Source: Toxoplasma gondii ME49 (Eukaryota; Apicomplexa; Conoidasida; Eucoccidiorida; Sarcocystidae). From it: 64,000 nt of DNA. Below are positions 38,401-48,088 of the stretch, one piece after another. The notes beneath the pieces were generated by a model. It had not been told where the DNA came from, did no database searches, and saw nothing but the letters and a program-made list of their open reading frames with translations. Each line of letters begins with the position of its first letter. Position 1 is the first letter of the stretch. The stretch covers positions 2,752,458-2,816,457 of the forward strand of contig NC_031476.1 in NCBI RefSeq assembly GCF_000006565.2. The letters are read 5' to 3'. A program made the position numbers and the translations under genes.

Positions 38401-41400
38401 GATCGCGGTGACGAGAAAGTCCACATGCTCTCGGCCGATCGTACCGCCCGATGGACGTTCGTCCTTCGGCAGGAGGCCAAACAAAATCCAGTACCTACGG
38501 GGAGGCGAAAAAGCGAGGACATGGGGACAGAGGAAATCGCACGGAAGGCACGCTAGAATTCGCGGAGAGCAGAAAACCCAGAAAACATCGAAGTGACTCC
38601 AACGTGAAATACACCTGGAAGACCTTTCTCAGGCGCCTCTTGCCAGGGGTCCTCAGACGCCACGGCGCCAGGCGAGAGCCTCAGCAAGACCGACAGGCTA
38701 CGTGGAGCACTGCAAGCAGAACAGAGGTCTCGGGATGTCTTCGTTCTCCCGTCACACGTTGAAGAAGTACCTGACCCAAGCCTGAGGTGAACTGCCGTTA
38801 TAAGGGCGTCACCCTGCGAGCTCTACGGCCTCCAGATGTCTTTCTCAGTCCCGTGAGACAGACACCCACATCGAGACAGATGCACCGCGAGTGCCGGTGC
38901 AGGTGACCCGCGCCTCGCTGGAGTCAAGTTCGGACTCTCAAAGGCTTTCATGTCTCTGCTCAAGTTTAACCAGCGAGCCAACAGCTGTGGGGACGCGGCG
39001 CACACAGAGCGACCTCAGGCTGCGGAGAAAGCGAGGTTTCGCAGTCTGACAGTCACGGGAAGGCCGCAGAAAGAAGTGACCAAGCACACAATCTGTCGAT
39101 CCGTCTGGGCGGGGGCTGCAGCGCTGGCGCTGTTGGTGGTGTGGAGAAGTCGGAGAGTTCCGACTCGAGACACAGAACGACACAGATCGCGAAACGCAAG
39201 CGAGGGACTCCGGAAAAATCCCCTCCTGGCGAGTTGCGAAACAACACCGACTGTTCATCCACACACGTCGCTGCGGAGTGAAGCATCGCCTGCATGCGTG
39301 ATTTGTTTTTGTAGACTTTTTCAACAAAGCCGCGATTCGTGTTTCGTGTGTACGTGAGCCAGCGCATGGCGTTCCTGGGAGGCTCTTCCTCTCTTCCGCT
39401 TACTGAAGAAAGAGAACGAACAGCGTCAGGCAGGCGGCCAGGAACCCAATTCTTCCGATGTCTCTCGCGAGAGCATTCAGCTTATCTGTCACAGGGAAAG
39501 AGACGCAAGTCGCTTCTCCATGCAAAGCGCGATTGTGAAGTCTTTCTGTTCTCGCGAGGCACAGAACTCCAGAGGGACGAGTGCATGCACTGACGCTCGA
39601 CATACTTTAGCAACCTCTGTGATGCAGAAAACAACAAACATTCCCCATTTGTCGCGCCGAAACCTCTTCTTCACAACCGACTGCTCAAACAACCACCCGC
39701 CCCGTCTGTCAACACTGTCTCCCTCTCCCACTCAAGCAGATACACAAACATACATATATATAAATATATATACATTTCTATACATTTATAAGTATATATA
39801 TAGATATATATGACTGTGGCGTGTGGTGTTTGGTGTGAGTTGGATCACGAGGGAGGACGTCGCCTGTCGGGGGAAGTTGGAGAGGCCCCGTGAAGACGTT
39901 CTACCTTTTCAAGTCCTTGCAGTGCGACCCTCTTTCAGAGCTTTGCTTTGGAAGCACAACGACGTTGAAATATTCTTGTTTCTATGAAATCACTCTTAAT
40001 TCCGAAATGCATAAACACCTTCGAGCCTCACTCTGCAGCGGCGTCGGCTGCGCGTCGAAGGCCGTGAGCTGCTTGTACAATTCGCCTTGTTGAGAGTGCG
40101 TCCCGACGCCAAGGACGAGAGCTCTGCCGCTCCCGCCGACGATCGCCGTTCCTGCAAGGAGAATAGGGGAGGGGATGGCATGGTGATCGGCGGACGTCGC
40201 GTCAAGTCTCTCGACTCCCGCTTGTCTCCGAATGTTTCCGAGAAGAGAAGACGAAGAGATACGGGCGGTTCTCCGCAGAAAGCTCGACCTCGGCTTCTCC
40301 ACAGAAGACGAGGAAGGTGTGGGAGACGGCGACGGCGAAGGCGCTGGGGAGAAGGAAGAGGCGTGAGTTTCCTTTCCCTCGACGAGGCGATTCTCCAGCG
40401 TTCGCTGCTCCCCAATGCCGCACTTCTGTCCAGAGTCTTCTTCTTCGCCGAAGGCTGGCTGCGAGGCTCGCAGGCGGTCAAGGGACGCCCAGCACTCCTT
40501 GGGAGGCTCTTTCGCAATCGCTTCCGACTCGCCTGTGAGCGCAGACTCATCTGCTCGCAATTCAACTCCAGAAATCAGCAAACAATCCGCAGGAACTTCG
40601 TCGCCCACCTCCAGGCGAACGATGTCTCCGACCATCAGCGTTGCCACAGGTGTCTGCCGCTCTTTTCCAGAGCGGATGACGCGGCACAGTCTGTCGTCTG
40701 CAGAAAACGAAACAGGAGCAGAAGAAAGAAGAGAGGGAGTGCCGAAAGGAAGAAAGAGAAAAACACAAGACAGGGACAAGTCGAGGTCCCGAAACCACTC
40801 GACCAGACGTTCTGTGACCTCGTGTAGGAGATGCTGCGGGCGCATCTCTGCAGAAAGGAGAAGGGGAGAGTGACAAAGACTACACGCAAAACCGTGATTC
40901 AACTTTCAAACGCTCCCGACCGGATCTGCAGCCCACAACATGCACTTTCCCAAGGTCAGGTTGGGACAAGTTGCTTCTCCTACTGAGACGCATATATATA
41001 CATATATATGTATAAATATAAATATATATAAATATAAATATATATTTGTAAATGTGGTTGTGCGTTTGTCTGTGGCCGCGTAATCCTAAACAGGAGGTGA
41101 AGAGCGCACGAGCTCCACGTTTATGGGTACCATGATGGAGACACAGAAATATGTGTAAAAGCCTTAGAAGAGTCGAGTGTACGTACCCTTTACTTTGCCG
41201 AGTTTACGGAACTGCTTTTCTTTTACCCAGTCGTTGGTGGCAGTGACAGCAATGACGACGAAGACGGCGACCCAAATGGCAAAGCCTTCAATCCACTCGA
41301 CTTCAGGATGCTCGCCGAGCTGCAGTGGTTTCAAGCGAGCAGCCCAGAGACGCATGGAACGAACTGGCAAGCGCGAGGAGCCTCGCTTTTGCATGCATCG

Positions 41401-43645
41401 GTATGTACACTTTGATGCTTGTACAGACCAGATTACAACCTTCGATCAGGAACAGGGGGAAAACACAACGCTCACGGGCATACGCTACGGTCAGAGAGAA
41501 ACAGAAGAAAACCTCCTGAACAGATACAAATGCTGGGCTGTAGAGATACCCATTTCAATCTTCGTTAACATTCTCCCACAAGAGAACTGAACGCGCCATC
41601 GTTCAGTGAAATGTGCCGCTTCCTATTTTTCTGAAACTCGAGGCTTTTCAGCAGGTTTGCCCCCGAAATTAATTCTCTTGACTCACCGTGACACCTAAGA
41701 CGATTGAAATGAGGCCGCAAAGAGTGAGGATCCGCAGAGTGAAGTCTGAGCCAGCTTCTAAGCAGAGACGCCAGAAGGCTGAACGACAGCAGAGAGATAT
41801 GACGGGGCAGTGCTACGGAGAGGAAGCGAATAGAGGAGAATGAAACAGAAGGACGGTCGTCGAGGCCACTCGCACAGGGGTACGGAAAAAAAGGCAAGCC
41901 TTATCGGAGGAACTGCTGAAAGACCACAAAGAACGTCTCTGTTGGACATAGCAACAGCTTAGCGAGGCGGTTCTGAGATGAGGGACTAAGCAAACGCCGA
42001 ACAACAGAAAGAAATGAGGGATCAGAAGTGTCGGAAGTGAGCATGGAACAGCTCCGGTGAAAGATACATGAAGATATGTGCAATGCGCACACATGCCCTC
42101 TTCCCGGCTGTGCCGCCACTACAAGAAGACGACTTTTCTTCGATCCATGGAAGAGTCAGAAAGCGACAGCTTTATCTCCAGGAGACACAAGATCTATTTA
42201 GGAAACAAAAGGGCGTACGGGTAGGTCGTCGTTGAGGAAGAACGTTGACCCCAAATGCTCCCTTCCGTTTTTGGAGGAGTTCTTGAGCTTCATCCATAGG
42301 CGGGGATGCTCGAGGAGACATAGGCTTGAACTCTGCTTTAGGCGAGGCCGGCTTGACCGCAGCTTCCGAAACATCTAAGCCATGTTGGAAGCTGGTAACG
42401 AGACCGGGTTCAAGCGCCTCAACGCCGCCGTAAGTATTTAGCAACTCGAGTTCTTCATACTTTGTTCGGGTAACATAATTTCGGACAAGAGCTGCGGTAG
42501 CATAACAGATCAGGACAAGAAGCAGCCGGCCCAATCTATCACTCGGTGCCAATCCCGACGACCTTGCGACTGTACAGGGATTGTGTTTTGCGGACCATGT
42601 GACCATGGTAGCAACCGCGGGAAACCAAGTGGGCACAAATAGCACAGATAGGTTCAGGCGCATTTTGAATAATCTCATGAGTTGAAAACGATGCCGGCTA
42701 CACTCCATCCAAACTTGGTGAAAGTGACTTAGAACCTTTTTTGTCTTCGCCCTGCTCAACCTTCCGACTGGTCTGGCCCAGAAAGGAATGAAGGCGTTGG
42801 CAAGCAAGAAGGTGCGAAATGTGGTTTGTAGGGGCTGGCGTGGCGTATTCGTGACTAGCCTCTGTATTGATACCTCTGAGAGACATCCTAAATAAGTTTC
42901 TTCTTCACTGACACGTGTCGCTCCCTTCGGAAGGATGATTTCGGATTTATCGGGGTTTGTGAGTGGTCACGCATAGCAGTCTACCACACGTTCTCTTACA
43001 GTAGAGTTGCTCAGTTGTGAATTTGAATGGCTCGACCGGTGTTTCGCCCTCTTGGGGAGTGTTCGGCATGTCGACAGAAATGTGGGAAACCCGCTGACTC
43101 TGCGACTCAGTTGCAGATTCGGGAAGCGCAGGGAGTTTTTCAGGTTCACCATGCTTCGAAGGTGTTGTGCCTGCGGTGCGGCTGGGTTTGTCAGCTGAGG
43201 CCCGTGTGTCTTCTGATGGCGGTTCACCACGAATTGGAACCTGAGAAGTATCTTCTCGTGGTGGATGACTGTCGGAATCGTCTCCAACATTTTGTTCTGT
43301 ACCTCGAGACTCTCGAAAGCCTACTGTGTTGTCAGGAGCGGCTTTGTCCGGTGTCCGATTCTCATCATGGTGCCACTTGGCAGCGTGCGTCGTGCCCACG
43401 GAATGTTTTGACTCTGGTTCGGCAGCAGTATGTGCATGATGTTCACCATCTATGCTGGACCCAGTCGGTGGCTTGTTAGGTGTCCGAGCACTTGTGGCAG
43501 AGGTGCTTCGCACAGCCGACATCATGCGGGCAAAGTGTGCCCTCGTGAACAAGCTGTCGTGTCCTGGATCATTTCGAGAGGCCTGTGGATTCGGGGGCTC
43601 CGCGAGCTGCTCGCTCGAATGTTTTGCTTGTTCGCCACCTTCCAT
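28304..43645 (-). CDS. Plasma-membrane-type (P2B) Ca2+-transporting ATPase
   Basis: Eighteen minus exons: 43645-43000, 42491-42219, 41778-41687, 41319-41187, 40697-40032, 39485-39404, 38494-37969, 37238-36999, 36321-35714, 34706-34567, 34249-34061, 33438-33286, 32701-32534, 32167-32010, 31000-30847, 29930-29626, 28899-28733 and 28382-28304. They total 4779 nt in one closed frame, 1592 residues. Motifs in order: LPQRRPTPFW before M1; [20 protein letters not shown] in M4; the phosphorylation site CSDKTGTLT (Asp near residue 711); [35 protein letters not shown]; and [18 protein letters not shown] in M6. These are P2B rather than SERCA signatures. The enzyme exports Ca2+ from the cytosol, at the plasma membrane or into acidic stores. 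Odd points: an acidic and Ser/Pro-rich N-terminal extension of about 230 residues, a roughly 115-residue insert after TGES, a poly-Ser insert in the nucleotide-binding domain, and a short C-terminal tail ending [10 protein letters not shown]. The best-known relative is Toxoplasma TgA1; I cannot say which paralogue this is. Confidence 0.92.
30150..30286. repeat. ATATAAATGTATA microsatellite
   Basis: TA-rich sequence with a repeating AAATGTATATATAT step, in the intron between the 31000-30847 and 29930-29626 exons of the Ca2+-ATPase. A second TA tract lies at 30626-30672 in the same intron. Confidence 0.88.
31205..31300. repeat. TATATAC microsatellite
   Basis: Alternating TA with ATATAC and ATACGT steps, in the intron between the 32167-32010 and 31000-30847 exons of the Ca2+-ATPase. 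Further TA tracts in the same intron lie at about 31657-31675 and 31711-31738. Confidence 0.88.
32899..32996. repeat. TA microsatellite with TATG interruptions
   Basis: Nearly uninterrupted TA dinucleotides with three ATGTATAT interruptions, in the intron between the 33438-33286 and 32701-32534 exons of the Ca2+-ATPase. Confidence 0.9.
33878..33960. repeat. TA then TATG tetranucleotide microsatellite
   Basis: A TA run of about 20 bases passes into about 12 copies of TATG on the plus strand, in the intron between the 34249-34061 and 33438-33286 exons of the Ca2+-ATPase. Confidence 0.9.
35407..35505. repeat. ATATAC/TATG microsatellite
   Basis: TA-rich repeat in the intron between the 36321-35714 and 34706-34567 exons of the Ca2+-ATPase, with ATATAC steps on the left and TATG steps on the right. 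Confidence 0.88.
36097..36183 (-). repeat. Coding triplet repeat (poly-Ser) in the Ca2+-ATPase
   Basis: GAAGAAGCA-type triplets on the plus strand read on the minus strand as SSSA repeats. They lie inside the 36321-35714 exon, between the segment after [18 protein letters not shown] and the KGAAE motif. The frame is kept, so this is a translated Ser-rich loop in the nucleotide-binding domain. Confidence 0.88.
36424..36652. repeat. GAGAGACGAGAGAAGA polypurine satellite
   Basis: About 230 bases made of GAGAGACGA and GAGAGAAGA 9-base modules in changing order, on the purine strand. It lies in the intron between the 37238-36999 and 36321-35714 exons of the Ca2+-ATPase. The plus strand is open and reads as an Arg/Glu repeat, and the minus strand as a Ser/Leu repeat. 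Neither is supported as a gene. Confidence 0.9.
40989..41048. repeat. ATATAAATATAAATA microsatellite
   Basis: TA-rich repeat in the intron between the 41319-41187 and 40697-40032 exons of the Ca2+-ATPase. A similar tract at 39750-39812 lies in the intron between the 40697-40032 and 39485-39404 exons. Confidence 0.85.
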
Positions 43646-46600
43646 AGTTGGGGGAAAATCGCTTTTCTGTAGTCACTTTATGAGACAAGAGGTCTCGAAC
43701 TACGAGGACTCTACTCCCACGAAATAGAGTTCTTCAGAGCAGACGTCAGGAAATATTGGGAAGACTTCAGCATCCTAGTGGTACCGCGAAGAAGGCCTCT
43801 GTGAGGCAGGTTGCCAATCATAATTCAAAAACGTCGCTTTGATTCATTCCTAACCAATCGCTCTTCACTGCCATGCTGCCGCAGCGAAACAAACCAAGAG
43901 AATGCTCTCGTGAAAGAGCAAACGAAACGCTCTTCAAAAAGGAGTCAGACGATAGATGCCATGAAAATGACCACACTGAAGGCTCTCCATAAGAAAATTT
44001 CCAAAAACCTGATTCATGCTTCTTACAGAACAGTGGAACTGAAATACTTGACGCTTTCCCATCTCGTTGCTTGCTCGCTAAGAGATATCCTTGGCCTCCT
44101 GGATACCAGTGGGGGTCAGGCAAGAATCGAAAGGGTGAGACGGGGTAAATATATACCTGTTTTGCCCCAGTCGCTGTTTACTAACATCGTCTACCATTAG
44201 ATAACCTTTCGAGACATGCACACTGGGAGACCCAAATTCGGGAAAACACATCACATTCAGTCACCGCAAAATCACGGAGCAAAGACGCGCTTGGGACTGG
44301 AAATACATGCATGGCTTCTATACGGCCCCAAGCCTCACTTGTTGAGGCAGCTTTCAAACACCCTATACAGCCATATTTTGCTTCTCGAATACTTTTGGCA
44401 ACGATCGTGACCGCCTACACTCCCAGTGAGACATAAATTACTAAGGTGTGGCGGAGGTGGGCAAGGTCAACGGTGGGAGGGACGAGCAGATCGTCAACCA
44501 CGTATCAGTTCGAACTGTGTCCGGAAGCTCGCGTTACCGCTTGCTGGCGACAGAAATCTGTTGAGTGTTTCTTCTCGAATCTAACGCTTACTGTTGGCTG
44601 ACGACGTCACTTGGTGCCAGGCGTTTCTATGTTGGCCAATAACAAAAGTGTTCTTTCGTTTCCGTACAGATGACGCCACTACACATGGATATGGCCGTAT
44701 TCACACGGGGGAAACAACACCTGATGTTATCATCATGAGTGCGCTGTTTGCCGAGAATCCGCGAAACGTTGTCCTGTGCCACCAATGCCAGATATTATCT
44801 CCTGCGGAGGTGCGGAGGTGGTGTAACCACAGGGAGGCCGATATTTGCAACTATGGCAGGGTTCAGTGTCTGGTGCGAGCACTTCTGGCCTTCACAGTCC
44901 TTACAGAGCAGATGCTTCAGACCAAATTCTTCGATGCCTCTCCTAGGTCTCGCAAAAACTGGACTGATTCCTGCTGCTGAAAAATCACCCTCAACGTTTC
45001 TACGTTTCCGTGCGAAAACTGTGACGACATGTGATCTTACGTCGCTCATCAGCGCCTGGAATGCCCGTCTCCTTGCAACAAAGGCGTCCCTCATTCTTCT
45101 CTGTGCAGCATTATCGTCTCGAATAACTCTTGCTAGATCTGTTTCCTTCTCGTCCGAAGGCGGCGCCTCGTCTGAAATGTGTGCCAAACTGTTCGTGAAA
45201 GGGTTAGTGTTCAGATGAGCTGGAATGTCTTACCCAATTGTACATTTACAGTTGGGAACGGTGGGGGAGTCTGAAGAACTTGTATTGCTCCGTTTTGTGC
45301 CGTGTCCTCAAGTATCTCACACTCCTACCACATCTCGATCTAGCGAGGAAAGCAGGGCATTCTGAAGCCCCAGCTGGGCAAGCGCGCCAAAATTGCTCGT
45401 GAAGAGAGCAGCGGCAGCTGCATATATCAGCAAGAATATGCGAGACATCGGTGTTTGTTGGATCGCAGAACGTCAGACCCGAGTGACAGATTAACACCAA
45501 AGAAAATACGGGTCGTGAGGCGTGAGAACAGTGGTGGATTTCACGCGTTCTTCTGGCGTCGGTACACTGCAGTACGACACTGAAACGAGTGCCCGCGTCA
45601 GACAACGCGTAAAAGAAAGCACCGATACATGCTCGCTTAAGATGTTACTCGCATAGCGACCGGCAAGTGAAGATGTATTTTGGGCCCCCCTTCTTCCTAG
45701 TGCTCACTTTGGGCGCCAGAGCAGTGGACTGCGGCGAAGCGGGAGTGATCCGGCACGGTAAGAAGCGATCCTGTCTTGATTACCGCTTCACTGGATCACA
45801 GGCAAAGTTGCACACTGTCAATCAGACAATCTGATAGATAAAAGCCGTTTTATGGAATCCGGCTCATTTCAGATACCGGGATTAGCCGGCACTGTGGGTG
45901 AGTGTTGAGTCCGGTATGGTCCTGCGGTAATATGGGAACAAAGGCGCTCTGCAGGCGACGTGTCACCTTCAACGTTCCCTGTCATCAACGTTCACATGGA
46001 CGTTCCAAACACGGACCCTTTGGAAGAGAAGCGTCTTGAAAAAGACCGGGAAAATATGGCGCGGGAGCTCGACGAGGTTGCAAGAGACTATAACCGCGGA
46101 ATTAATGGTGATCGAAACAGTCTTACGCGACATGCACTGTGTCATAAACCGATCCGCAGATTTCTTTCAGATTGCAGCGTTCCAGGTGGTGTAGACATAT
46201 CACATTCATTTGTGCAACCCTTTCATCGCAGTCCTCTTTAGCGAGACCAAGTCAAGCACCTCGAACGACTTAGCCATCTGAGTAATGGACTGATCAGAAG
46301 GGCACTTCGACGACGGGCGTGACTTAGCATTCCGGAATGCCCCGTGTAGGAAGCCAATTGCGTCTCGACCAGCAGTACAAGGCGCCGACACTTGAAGCAA
46401 CGTAGCTAACGGTCAGAGTCATCCCCGACAAAAGGGCATGCTGAGATTGTGGACACCCACCACAAGACCAACTTTGCTAGTGCGTCACCCTTAACAGTTG
46501 ATATTATGTAGTCATGCAAGTCATGAACGGTCTCTCCAACGATTATCAGCCTCAGTTTGGCATCTATTCATATCAATGATGTGTCGGTTTCGTGTAGCAA

Positions 46601-48088
46601 TCGCGTGTCTTGGCCGGTAGCCCTTTAACTACAGCAAGCTTTTCAGCCACAGGGGCATCAGATTCGTAAACTTTTCGCGCTCATGCCTCCGCCTTATTCG
46701 GGAGAAGTACACTTAGCAGTGCCTCTTGCCTGACGTCTTTGTTTGACTCGAAGTAGAGCAGTGCTGGTTCTGTCTGAGAGCGACTAAGTCAGGCGGCCTC
46801 TGCGGCATGTTACCGTCACCACCATGAAGAGCCCAAAGAGCGCTGACTTCGACAGCGTAAAAACCCTGAAGTAATTCTTGAACACGCGGTCATTTAACAC
46901 GCGATATAACATGCCATGTAACGTCGTATTTTCGACGGACTGACTAGGTAACAGGACTGCGCCACGTGCAGTCCTGCGACACTCCCGTCCGTCCAACTGT
47001 GTCCGCCATTGACTTAACGAGACAACCATTGTGATAAGCCGCTAAGAGAGGCCTTCCCTCTGCCATTCTGCGCAACTTATGATTTAAAAAATGGTTTCTA
47101 GCGCTTCGATGGTGCCACCGCGCCACAGATGCCAGAAAGGCACGTTTGCTACGCTGTCGACGGCATGATGTATGCAGCGGCAGAACCGTGTCTCTGCAGA
47201 GTGTACGGAAGTCAACAGCCAACTATGATATGGCACCGCGATACTCTCGACATCAAAGTGGCCGATTATCAGCATATACGAACCAGCACTCCCAAGTTGT
47301 GATTTTTTCTGTTGTTGCACTCTGTGAATGCTGTGAGCAAGGAGCTGACTTCCGTTTTGACCCCTCGTTGCATACATGCAGATTGTCTTGTGAGTCCCAA
47401 GCGGCTGTTCGCATCACGTTGCATCTTGCCAACGGTCACAGAAAACAGGCATCAATGATGGAAAATATGTTTCTACAATTTCGTAAGGTTTGCGTTTCCT
47501 CCGTTTCTTTTTTGGTTTGTTCCTTGCGATGCAAAAGGCAAAACTCTTCTCAGGAGCGGTGCGGCTGTGGACTCAACGTGCCGCCAGTGGCCGGCTCTTG
47601 TGGTCGGGGTCGGCGTGGATGCGTTGATTCACTTGCTTGTGACCCCATGCTATAGAAACAGCATTGCACTTCGATTTGTACGGGGGAGAGGGTGACCCTG
47701 TGGCTTTCTCCACCCGTGGGATTGGCTAAAGTCATGTGTATCCCATCTGGCTGCGGCGTGTTCGCTTAGACGAAGCCAAGTCACTTTGCCACGGGCCGTC
47801 CCATCTTTATTATCAACCGTAACACGCCAACTGTGTCTCTTGTACGGATACACGTCCACACCGTTTGCAGATATCCTATCGTTTCTGCATATCGCAACTT
47901 GATTGTCTTACTAATTGGCTTCGACTGCCCGCCGTCCCCCATTTTCCGGGCTCCCCGCTTCAAGCCGATGCCTGTACGCACACAACTCACCTCGAATCAA
48001 ATTATATTGTTTTGAGTGGTGCCTCCTTTCATAGAGTTGACTGGCGGCGCCCAATCTCCGATTTCACTTTTTTAGAGTTTTCACAACG
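43646..48088. other. Divergent intergenic block between Ca2+-ATPase and kinase genes
   Basis: About 4.4 kb separating the ATG of the minus-strand Ca2+-ATPase from the ATG of the plus-strand kinase. It must hold both promoters and 5' UTRs. Apart from the candidate exon at 44828-45171, nothing resembles a known gene. A small plus-strand frame starting with an ATG at 45996 gives 81 charged residues with no recognised domain. Microsatellites are absent here, unlike in the introns on the left. Confidence 0.5.
44828..45171 (-). CDS. Candidate internal exon of an unrecognised minus-strand gene
   Basis: The minus strand shows an acceptor-like site (ACATTTCAG with a CTAAC-like branch point about 40 bases upstream). 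It is followed by about 340 bases of open frame and a possible donor at 44827. The translation is a charged helix-like stretch (SDEKETDLARVIRDD, then RRMRDAFVARRRAFQALMSD), followed by a Cys-rich segment HLLCKDCEGQKCSH and NIGLPVVTPPPHL. There is no in-frame ATG, so it would be internal. The composition looks like real protein, but I recognise no family and found no partner exon with confidence. The plus strand of the same stretch is also partly open, so strand assignment is uncertain. Confidence 0.33.

Noticed and set aside
45996..46241. 81-residue plus-strand small protein beginning MDVPNTDPLEEKRLEK
   Set aside because: The charged start looks plausible, but there is no partner exon, no known family and the C-terminal half is unlike a protein; too weak to annotate.
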